Assembly: GCA_037015955.1 (NCBI GenBank)
Contig: CP143548.1
Location: 3,094,001 to 3,158,000, forward strand
From: Lachnospiraceae bacterium JLR.KK008
GTDB lineage: Bacteria; Bacillota; Clostridia; Lachnospirales; Lachnospiraceae
Direction of reading: 5' to 3'
Length of the DNA stretch: 64,000 nt
The notes beneath the pieces are model-generated. The model saw only the letters and a program-made list of their open reading frames with translations, was not told the origin of the DNA and made no database searches. Positions 16,714 through 23,809 of the stretch are shown in pieces (the first letter of the stretch is position 1; each line of letters begins with the position of its first letter). The position numbers and the translations under genes were made by a program.

Positions 16714-17985
16714 TTACACCCCAAACGACGAAAATGCCGGTATCACGATAATAATCATAATCAGTATCAACAGGAATGTCATAGGCAACAGGAGTTTTGT
16801 CCCGGCCTCCTCTCCGCAGCGTTTTGCACGCTCTTTTCTCTCCTGCAGCGCCTGATCCGTCTCATTTTTCAATGCTCTTTTCAATCCACCTGCACCACTT
16901 TGCATATACTGCACCAGCAATGCTGTAAATCGTACGATGCAGGGAAGTCCACACCTCAGACCCATATTTTGATATGCCGTTCTCTCCGGAATTCCGGCCT
17001 CCATTTCCCTGCATGTAATGAGCATTTCTTCATAAAGCATGATAGTTTTTTTGTTTTTTCTTTTTTGGTAGCCCGCTGCTATTTTATGAAATGCGCCTGA
17101 AATCGTCATACCGGTTCCAGCCAGCATTGTCATTCTCATTACCATCTTTGGGTACTCCCGCTCTATAGACGCGGCTCTCGCCTTTTTCTTTTTTTCTATT
17201 TCTTCCTGCTGTGCAAGCACCAATAATACTCCTGCCAATATTGACATCAGAAAAACTGTACCGCTGATTTTTTTCTTACGATTATAAAATCGAATCTCTT
17301 TCCCTTCAAATTGCTCAGGTAAAAAGTAACTGATCTGTTCCCGGCTTTCCGTTTCTAATTGTTTGAGCTTACGTTCCAACCTCTTCCAAAATTTTTCTCT
17401 GTCTTTAGATGGATACAGTTTTACATAAAAAATACGTTCCTGTTTGAATGTTCCTCGCTCCACAGATATGTCTGCCTGAATTTTTACAAGAGCCCCCTCC
17501 TGAGGAATCTCTTCTCCTACTTTCCCGTCTGATGACAATAAATCTTTTTCACTGCTCACCCATTTAATCACAAAAGGAAATGATTCCACTCTCTCTGGGA
17601 AAAACAAATCTTCTGTGACATAGTCAACAGTATTGTTTTGTCCGGGAATTTCTTTTTCCAGATTCTCCCACATAATTTCAGATAATTTTTCTAATTCTAT
17701 CTGACTGTACTCCTGCGGAAAAATCTCAACCTGTACTGTTCCTTTTTCTCCCTCCGCTTCAACCTCCAGTTCTACTGTCTTTTTCGTCCCTGATTTCTCT
17801 TCCCTTATCATTTCTGTCATTGTAGACTTATGATCTCCTGTCAAAAACATGATTTCGAGGAAGGCAGCTGCCAGACTTCCCGCTAATAAAATCACTGCAA
17901 CTTTCTGATCTGTCTTTTTCTTAACCAGTAAATACATCCCAATGAAAAACGTTGTAATATAAATTGCCATTGCGATCATATTCAT
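16714..17985 (-). CDS. tadC: Type II secretion F-domain protein, TadC
   Basis: Inner-membrane platform protein of the Flp pilus machine. About 423 residues: two N-terminal helices (about 5-20 and 33-48), a long soluble part (about 60-230) unusual for TadC, a further helix (about 240-258), then the GspF/TadC domain with helix-breaking TMLAGTGMTISGAFHKIA and a final hydrophobic helix. The start at 17985 gives an ATGA overlap with the tadB stop; an ATG two codons later has better ribosome spacing. Confidence 0.82.
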   Translation of the reverse strand: MNMIAMAIYITTFFIGMYLLVKKKTDQKVAVILLAGSLAAAFLEIMFLTGDHKSTMTEMIREEKSGTKKTVELEVEAEGEKGTVQVEIFPQEYSQIELEKLSEIMWENLEKEIPGQNNTVDYVTEDLFFPERVESFPFVIKWVSSEKDLLSSDGKVGEEIPQEGALVKIQADISVERGTFKQERIFYVKLYPSKDREKFWKRLERKLKQLETESREQISYFLPEQFEGKEIRFYNRKKKISGTVFLMSILAGVLLVLAQQEEIEKKKKARAASIEREYPKMVMRMTMLAGTGMTISGAFHKIAAGYQKRKNKKTIMLYEEMLITCREMEAGIPERTAYQNMGLRCGLPCIVRFTALLVQYMQSGAGGLKRALKNETDQALQERKERAKRCGEEAGTKLLLPMTFLLILIMIIIVIPAFSSFGV

Positions 17986-18764
17986 ACCTCGATTCTGATA
18001 ATATGGAGAGAAAGTCCTACTGAAAACAGGTATAGAAGAAGACATCCTGTCATAATACAGATTCCTGCAATATTATGGTAAAGGGGAGAAAAATATAGGG
18101 GAGAAGTAACCTGAATATAAGATATGATTGCGAAAGGCGCCAGACACATAATCTTCTGTTCCATTGATTTTCCATGTAAGAGCGTATGTATTTCCTGTTC
18201 CACCGCAGCTTTCATTGTAATGATCCCACAGCAGTTGTCTATCATCTCATTTAGATTTCCTCCCGTTCGTTTTCCAACTTCAAATACATCTGCAAAATTA
18301 CGAATATCTTCAACTCCGCTTCTCTGGGCAAAATCCCACAAGATATTTTCCAGGGTCACATTATTGAGAATCTGCTGCTTCATGTTTTGCACCTCAGTTT
18401 GAATATCTGTCTTATTACCATATAGCAGTTTTAACTCGTCCCCTGCTTTCAGAAAAGCATTTTCCACCGAATATCCCGAACGCAGACAAGATGCTGTCAC
18501 TTGAATCCAGTCTTTAAACTGCTGCTCCAATATATATTGTCTTCCTCTGCACAATTCTTTTTTCTGCCAACTGCAATAAAGTATCGAGCAGAAAATCCCC
18601 GGAATCAACACATATACTGTTTTGTAAAAGAAATATAAGATCAGACTGCCGACTATAAATCCTGTCATTCCATATTTTATCGTCTCTTTATGAGAGAGAC
18701 GGTAGATCCGGTAATCCTGCTGCCTTGAGCTTTTGCTTGAATGATAATTCTTTTTTAAATACAA
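17982..18764 (-). CDS. tadB: Type II secretion F-domain protein, TadB
   Basis: Partner platform protein of TadC: 260 residues, N-terminal helix pair (about 35-60), GspF-type core (SGYSVENAFLKAGDELKLLYG ...) and two C-terminal helices. The TTG start at 18764 is preceded by AAAGGAGGT with 12-base spacing, inside the end of cpaF, giving a 77-base overlap; an internal ATG at about residue 33 would remove it but has no ribosome site. The overlap implies tight coupling with the ATPase. Confidence 0.8.
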   Translation of the reverse strand: MYLKKNYHSSKSSRQQDYRIYRLSHKETIKYGMTGFIVGSLILYFFYKTVYVLIPGIFCSILYCSWQKKELCRGRQYILEQQFKDWIQVTASCLRSGYSVENAFLKAGDELKLLYGNKTDIQTEVQNMKQQILNNVTLENILWDFAQRSGVEDIRNFADVFEVGKRTGGNLNEMIDNCCGIITMKAAVEQEIHTLLHGKSMEQKIMCLAPFAIISYIQVTSPLYFSPLYHNIAGICIMTGCLLLYLFSVGLSLHIIRIEV

Positions 18765-19947
18765 GCTGCCCTGTTACCTCCTTTCTCTGATTCTCTGATG
18801 TCTCTTCAAAAATACAGAGCGTTTCCAATCTGATCTCCTCTCCGTCCATCCCTGCCACTTCCGCAATTTCTAAAACTTTTCTCGTCTTATCGCGAAGTCT
18901 CCCAAGATGAATAATAATATCGATTGCAGACGCGATCTGCCGACGTATTGCAGATACAGGCAGGTCCAACCCCATCAGCGCCATTGTCTCCAGTCTCGAC
19001 AGCATATCTCTCGCACTGTTGGCGTGTGCGGTAGACAATGAACCGTCATGACCGGTATTCAGGCATTGCAGCAAATCAACCGCCTCCCCTCCTCTGACTT
19101 CACCGATAATCAATCTCGTCGGCCTCATGCGCAGACTCGTACGGATCAGATCCCGGATTGTAATTTCCTCACATCCTTCCGCATTGGCATTTCTTGTCTC
19201 CAGTCTCACCAAATTCGGTGCATTCTGAATCTGCAGCTCCGCACTGTCTTCGATCGTAATGATCCTCTCCTCCCGCGGAATATAATCAGACAGCGCATTT
19301 AAAAATGTTGTCTTCCCGGAACCGGTTCCGCCGCTGATCAATATATTGTATCCTGCACGGACAAGCAATTCCAGCCACTTTGCTGTTTCTGCCGTAAGCG
19401 ATCCAATCTCGATCAGCTTTTTCATATTTACAGGTTCTTTCGGAAAACGACGAATTGTCATCACAGGTCCGTTTAAAGCGACCGGCCGCAACACGATATT
19501 GACACGCGAACCATCTTCCAGTCTGGCATCCACAATAGGAGAAGCCTCATTGACGACACGATTACATTTTGCTGTGATCTGCTGAATAATATCTTCCAGC
19601 TTTTCCCGTGATGAGAATGAATTTTCCCATAAATACAAAGTCCCACTTTTCTCAATAAATATATGGTCGGGTCCATTGATCATAATCTCCGTGATTTCTT
19701 CATCCTCAAGAATCTCCTGTAAAATGTCCAGTTTCCGAATGGCATAGAACAGTTCTTTTCCGAGTTTTTCTTTTTCCTTTAAACTCAGATAATCCTGATG
19801 TCCATATTCTGTCAGACTTTCACCGATCAGTTTCCTGATCTCCGTCTCTTCCATCTCTCTGGAATAATCGATTTTTTCATGGATATGCTGTAGTAGTTTT
19901 TCTTTTATTTTCTTGTCCTTTTTAAAACTTTTATTTTGATCATACAC
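18688..19947 (-). CDS. cpaF: CpaF/TadA family pilus assembly ATPase
   Basis: Hexameric secretion ATPase that powers Flp pilus assembly. The 419-residue protein shows the N-terminal helical domain (LSLKEKEKLGKELFYAIR), the Walker A ISGGTGSGKTTFLNAL at about residue 203, the Asp box, the Walker B IIGEVRGGEA and the histidine box TGHDGSLSTAHANS. All catalytic motifs are intact. Its ATG overlaps the tadZ stop. Confidence 0.95.
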   Translation of the reverse strand: MYDQNKSFKKDKKIKEKLLQHIHEKIDYSREMEETEIRKLIGESLTEYGHQDYLSLKEKEKLGKELFYAIRKLDILQEILEDEEITEIMINGPDHIFIEKSGTLYLWENSFSSREKLEDIIQQITAKCNRVVNEASPIVDARLEDGSRVNIVLRPVALNGPVMTIRRFPKEPVNMKKLIEIGSLTAETAKWLELLVRAGYNILISGGTGSGKTTFLNALSDYIPREERIITIEDSAELQIQNAPNLVRLETRNANAEGCEEITIRDLIRTSLRMRPTRLIIGEVRGGEAVDLLQCLNTGHDGSLSTAHANSARDMLSRLETMALMGLDLPVSAIRRQIASAIDIIIHLGRLRDKTRKVLEIAEVAGMDGEEIRLETLCIFEETSENQRKEVTGQLVFKKELSFKQKLKAAGLPDLPSLS

Positions 19948-20944
19948 GAAATTCTTCCTCCACCAACTTTCTCACATAGTCCGCCAGATCTCCATAGGTG
20001 TATTGTTCCATTTCCATTGGTATATTACGGATAAACGGGAGTTTATATTGCAGCGTCTTCTCCGCGACATCTTCATAGTCAGTACGTTCCAGCAATCTTT
20101 CATACTGACAGAGCTTAGCGGCAGCAGCGCTGTCTTCCCGGATCAGTGTAAATACTTTTTCACATCTGCGGAGTATTTCGAATAATCCCTGCAGATTGTC
20201 CGATAAATCGAGAATCAGAAATTCGTAATCCGTATGTTTCTCCAGTTCTTTAAACAACAGAAACCATTGCTCTAATGTAATGCGCGCCAGATCCATATAG
20301 GAGAAGGCCGGAGGAATATAATCAAGATTTTGAATTGTTTCTGTCATCCCTTTTAGTTTATAAAAAAGCGCATCTCTCGCATTGGTCACATAATAGATTA
20401 GATCTGACATATCTGTCATAAACTCTCTGTCCATGCGCTTGTCAAATCCGGAGAAACTCTCAAAATTCAAATACAATACTCTGTGATCTCTGGCAAGGAT
20501 CTCCCCGAGTGTGATTGCAAAGCTCGTCTGCATACTGCGGTGAACCGGTGTATACATTCCGATCATACGTATTTTGTTTTTTCTTGATTTCAAAACTGCA
20601 GGCTCTGATTCCGGCCTGGATCCGGCATAATATTGTATGGCCTCCTGTAATATTTTCCCGCAGGGCTGGTATTTATAAATCTGTTCTGTTTCCCCTTTTC
20701 TGTCCTTCTCTTCGCTTAAAATGATCACATCTCCTTTGATCCACTCTTTCAATGACAGATCATAGCTGTTTTCTGCAACCAATAAAATATCTACAATCTC
20801 TTCTCTGCAAAATGTTTTCAGCTTTTCTCTGGAAGTAAAAGCGGCAGCCTCAAATGGATACTCTGACTTATCGCTTACATAGTCACAAAAGCGTCTTACA
20901 TATTCCGCCTCTGTGTCAAATACAGCAAGAATCTGTTTCTTCAA
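19940..20944 (-). CDS. tadZ: TadZ/CpaE-like ParA-superfamily protein, degenerate P-loop
   Basis: About 334 residues: an N-terminal receiver-like region (about 5-110) and a ParA/MinD-like domain that localises Tad machinery in other bacteria. The nucleotide loop reads YTPVHRSMQTSFA and lacks the GKT of a normal deviant Walker A, so it is probably a poor ATPase or a non-hydrolysing scaffold. Start: an ATG at 20950 abuts the AAGGAGG site; the TTG two codons on (20944) has 8-base spacing and overlaps the upstream stop as TTGA, so it is preferred. Confidence 0.78.
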   Translation of the reverse strand: MKKQILAVFDTEAEYVRRFCDYVSDKSEYPFEAAAFTSREKLKTFCREEIVDILLVAENSYDLSLKEWIKGDVIILSEEKDRKGETEQIYKYQPCGKILQEAIQYYAGSRPESEPAVLKSRKNKIRMIGMYTPVHRSMQTSFAITLGEILARDHRVLYLNFESFSGFDKRMDREFMTDMSDLIYYVTNARDALFYKLKGMTETIQNLDYIPPAFSYMDLARITLEQWFLLFKELEKHTDYEFLILDLSDNLQGLFEILRRCEKVFTLIREDSAAAAKLCQYERLLERTDYEDVAEKTLQYKLPFIRNIPMEMEQYTYGDLADYVRKLVEEEFRV

Positions 20945-21369
20945 ATCCATCCCTCCTTACACAAAACAAATAAAATACCACCCACCAGGGGACCCGACAT
21001 GGGAATACGTTTTCCCAGACATAGTTTCTTTTTTAAAACTAACAGTAACACCGGAAACAGAGCGAAATAAACTCCGGCAAAGAATGCGCTCAATGCAAGC
21101 CTCCACGACAAATATACAGCTGTCACACCGAGCAGTTTTATATCACCTGCTCCTAAACTTCCAAGAAGATATAAGGGTAATAAAACGAGAATCATAACAC
21201 TTAGATGAAACAAAGAACATAAAATACTTTGGAAACCATTTTGTCTGATCTGATCAAGAATTGCACATGACAGTGCTGTGAAAATTAACAGATTAGAGAT
21301 CTTTTTCGAATGATAGTCTTCCCAGAGGGCAAAACTTAAAAATAAAAAAAGACTTACAATATGCTCCAC
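20941..21369 (-). CDS. A24 prepilin peptidase (first copy, heads the Tad operon)
   Basis: A 142-residue membrane aspartyl protease, with catalytic aspartates in LWEDYHSKKISN (about residue 17) and in the LGAGDIKLLG (GxGD) motif (about residue 75). It is the TadV/CpaA-type enzyme that cleaves Flp prepilin. The only upstream start in frame is GTG at 21369, which lies inside the GAGGAGG site; the true start may be slightly downstream at a rare codon. First gene of the Tad operon. Confidence 0.87.
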   Translation of the reverse strand: MEHIVSLFLFLSFALWEDYHSKKISNLLIFTALSCAILDQIRQNGFQSILCSLFHLSVMILVLLPLYLLGSLGAGDIKLLGVTAVYLSWRLALSAFFAGVYFALFPVLLLVLKKKLCLGKRIPMSGPLVGGILFVLCKEGWI

Positions 21370-21402
21370 CTCCTCTACAGGGCCGGTGTGATTGTAAGTC
21401 GA

Positions 21403-21431
21403 ATTATATGATACTTATTACAGAATGTCTA
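21403..21431 (-). promoter_or_regulatory. Sigma-A promoter of the Tad operon
   Basis: On the minus strand, TAGACA (21431-21426), a 17-base spacer and a consensus TATAAT (21408-21403), about 35 bases before the first prepilin peptidase gene. The operon below it has almost no intergenic space over 9.6 kb. Confidence 0.75.
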
Positions 21432-21442
21432 TTGGCAAATAG

Positions 21443-21715
21443 TTACAAAAATTTAAAAAGGTGAATACCGTAAAGCAATAAAACCCCCGGTAATCCAAGG
21501 ATTGCGGATGTCAAAGCCGTCCACGGATTAATCCCTACCATGATAGCAAAGTTTTGCGCTGCAAGCATCTCGTTGATGAAAAAAATGGAAATCATCCCAA
21601 TAATGCCCCGAAGCAGAAAATTGAGAAGAAATTCCGCTTTTTTTCGGAGTGAGATCACACACAATATCACAACACACATCACTATGATCGTTGTTGCTCC
21701 GGTAAAATAACTCAA
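21443..21715 (-). CDS. BofA-family protein (pro-sigma-K processing inhibitor type)
   Basis: A 90-residue membrane protein with two to three helices and the BofA signature LGLPGVLLLYGIHL at the end. In Bacillus, BofA holds the SpoIVFB protease inactive until late sporulation; homologues are widespread in Clostridia, including non-sporulating ones. The start is TTG at 21715, with GGGGAGG 8 bases upstream. It is divergent from the DUF2508 gene. In Bacillus bofA lies beside yaaL (DUF2508), so the neighbourhood is conserved though the orientation differs. The Tad promoter lies just downstream of its stop. Confidence 0.85.
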   Translation of the reverse strand: MSYFTGATTIIVMCVVILCVISLRKKAEFLLNFLLRGIIGMISIFFINEMLAAQNFAIMVGINPWTALTSAILGLPGVLLLYGIHLFKFL

Positions 21716-21859
21716 ATATTTATCCTCCCCGCTGCCTATCTATATCATTCTATTCAGGAAAGTTTTGAAATATTATATGAATAAATTACCAGTGTAAGTC
21801 CATACTTTAGTATTAAAGATGCTGTAAACAATGCCATATACAGGAAAGGCGGACCGGTT

Positions 21860-22168
21860 ATGAAATCCTATTTCAGCAAAAGCTCCTATGTCGATAAAGA
21901 GGACAACAGTATACTAAACGATATTGCAAAGACCCGTCGCGCTCTTGAAACCGCCTATGCCGGTTTTGAAAACGCCACGGACCCTGACTTGATCGACTGC
22001 TATATTTATGAAGTAAATGCTGTACAGAAACGCTATAAATATCTGCTTCAGGAAGCAGCCAAATTAAATCTGGCAGCAGAGACACCAAAGGCAGAAAATT
22101 TATGCGAGGAATCCCCGGCTCCCCTCGTGCGACAGACTTTCCGTGAGTTTCCCTTTTCCGTAGGTTAA
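21860..22168 (+). CDS. DUF2508 (YaaL-like) protein
   Basis: A 102-residue, mostly helical protein; residues about 12-75 (IAKTRRALETAYAGFENATDPDLIDCYIYEVNAVQKRYKYLL) match the DUF2508 family, of unknown function. The last 25 residues are extra and are read from the antisense of fliS, with which the gene converges and overlaps by 69 bases. GGAAAGGCGG precedes the ATG. Its position next to bofA follows the Bacillus yaaL-bofA linkage. Confidence 0.82.
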   Translation: MKSYFSKSSYVDKEDNSILNDIAKTRRALETAYAGFENATDPDLIDCYIYEVNAVQKRYKYLLQEAAKLNLAAETPKAENLCEESPAPLVRQTFREFPFSVG

Positions 22169-22567
22169 TCCGGCATATACTGTCTGCGTATTCCCCATAA
22201 CAGGACCCGAAGTATCCTCCTGACTCACTGTCCGATAAGCCTCCATCAATTCCGTCATCACTTTTCGACAACGACTGAGAGGTTCTATACTGCCACGGAC
22301 ATCTGCTCCTGCCATTTCTTTATTGATATAACTATATAGCCGGAGCAGATTATGTGCTACTTCGTATCTGTGGTCGAGAGAATTCATCAGCTCGGTGACA
22401 CATCCTCTTGCCTTGCGGATCGCTTCCCGGAATTTATCCCGGTCATTCTGATCCCTGACCGCATCTTCTACATACGCCAGATACATTTCATAAAGTATTA
22501 CGATCAGCTCGCTCTTATTCGCCTGCGTGATCCGCATCGTAAAATTTTTTCTTGCTTCGTCCGTCAT
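22100..22567 (-). CDS. fliS: Flagellin chaperone FliS
   Basis: A 155-residue, helical cytosolic protein that would cap the C-terminal helices of newly made flagellin until export. Features of the family are ITQANKSELIVILYEMYLAYVEDA at the N-terminus and the four-helix core to about residue 125. The C-terminal 30 residues are a poorly conserved tail overlapping the convergent DUF2508 gene. It is 27 bases downstream of the flagellin gene and completes the DUF6240-flagellin-fliS operon. Confidence 0.85.
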   Translation of the reverse strand: MTDEARKNFTMRITQANKSELIVILYEMYLAYVEDAVRDQNDRDKFREAIRKARGCVTELMNSLDHRYEVAHNLLRLYSYINKEMAGADVRGSIEPLSRCRKVMTELMEAYRTVSQEDTSGPVMGNTQTVYAGLTYGKGKLTESLSHEGSRGFLA

Positions 22568-22594
22568 TTTATTTCCCTCTGATCAAAATCCGGA

Positions 22595-23809
22595 TTACTG
22601 AAGAAGCTGCAAAATCTGTGACGGCCTCTGATTTGCCTGTGCCAACATCGAAGTACCAGCCTGACTGAGCACCTGATCTTTCGTATATTCTGTCATTTCT
22701 TCCGCCATGTTCACATCGATAATCCGTGAATAAGCGGCAGTCATACTTTCCTCCGTCGTATCCAGACTCGATACAATATGCTCCAGACGATTCTCATAGG
22801 CGCCGAGACGGGAACGAATATTGGAAATCTCATTGATCGCTTTGGAAATTCTGTCAATCGATTTTCTCGCCTCATCTTCGGTCGAGACGTCCAGATCTTC
22901 GATCGCCAGATTTTTACTGGATACTTTCGGAATCCGAATATCCAAAGTCTGTCCTTCATTAGCCCCTACCTGCATTGTCATAGCGCCAATACCGGTCAGA
23001 TCCAGAACTACAACTTTGTCACCAGGTATATCTCCGGATGCCACCAGGGCTTCCAGATCGATCTCCAATGTCAGAGAGAAACTTTTATCTGCAGTGATTG
23101 TCACAGTGCTCATCTTCTCATCATACGAATAGATCTGATTATCCACTGTCTGCTGAGGAACCGGTTTGCCATGTACATTCATTGTCGCAGTGCCGCCCGG
23201 TCCTGCTGCCGCTCCATTGATCGTCGCACCGGTAAAATAATACTCACCGGTGACTGCATCCTGATAAGAATGTATCTCCAACTCATAGAAACCGGCTCTT
23301 GCTTCATCCGAATATGACTGTATTTTAATCGCAGACGTATTCAGGACCGCATTGGCTTTGTCAGACTTCTCCACATATCCTTTCAGATCAAAGGTGCCAT
23401 CTAATAATATACTTCCGTTATATTCTGTGGAATCGGCGATACGGTCAATCTCTTCCAACAAAGAATCAACTTCCTCCTGAACAATCTGTCTGTCACCGTC
23501 AGACAAAGGACCGTTGGACGCTTTGATGCTCAATTCATTCAGCCTTTGTAACATATCATGCACTTCTGAGAGCGTACCTTCCGCTACACCGATTACGGAA
23601 ATTCCGTCGTTGGCATTTTGCTCGGCTCTTGTCATACTTCTGATCTGTGCATTCATCCTTTTGGCAATGGCAATACCGGAAGGGCTGTCTTTCGCATGGT
23701 TGATCTTATAACCGGAAGACAACTTTTCAATGGAATTGGACAATGCGTTTTCTGATTTTGTGAGGCAGTCATTGGTTATGATTGCCGACATATTAAAGTT
23801 TATTTTCAT
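22595..23809 (-). CDS. Flagellin (divergent)
   Basis: A 404-residue flagellin: conserved N-terminal D0/D1 helices (LSNSIEKLSSGYKINHAKDS and IRSMTRAEQNANDGISVIG), a variable centre (about 140-310) and a conserved C-terminal D1/D0 (GTSMLAQANQRPSQILQLLQ). It is unusual in having SPSGIAIAKRM where most have DDAAGLAIS, and a cysteine at residue 14. The ATG at 23809 lies inside the end of the DUF6240 gene (17-base overlap), with AAAGGGG as ribosome site. It may be a minor or specialised filament protein; no other flagellin gene is in view. Confidence 0.92.
   Translation of the reverse strand: MKINFNMSAIITNDCLTKSENALSNSIEKLSSGYKINHAKDSPSGIAIAKRMNAQIRSMTRAEQNANDGISVIGVAEGTLSEVHDMLQRLNELSIKASNGPLSDGDRQIVQEEVDSLLEEIDRIADSTEYNGSILLDGTFDLKGYVEKSDKANAVLNTSAIKIQSYSDEARAGFYELEIHSYQDAVTGEYYFTGATINGAAAGPGGTATMNVHGKPVPQQTVDNQIYSYDEKMSTVTITADKSFSLTLEIDLEALVASGDIPGDKVVVLDLTGIGAMTMQVGANEGQTLDIRIPKVSSKNLAIEDLDVSTEDEARKSIDRISKAINEISNIRSRLGAYENRLEHIVSSLDTTEESMTAAYSRIIDVNMAEEMTEYTKDQVLSQAGTSMLAQANQRPSQILQLLQ

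Noticed and set aside
18764-18764. tadB overlap with cpaF taken as a sequencing error
   Set aside because: Both frames keep family features across the overlap and a good ribosome site precedes the TTG.
22100-22567. fliS frameshift or truncation
   Set aside because: The frame is intact through the four-helix core; the long tail is simply variable.
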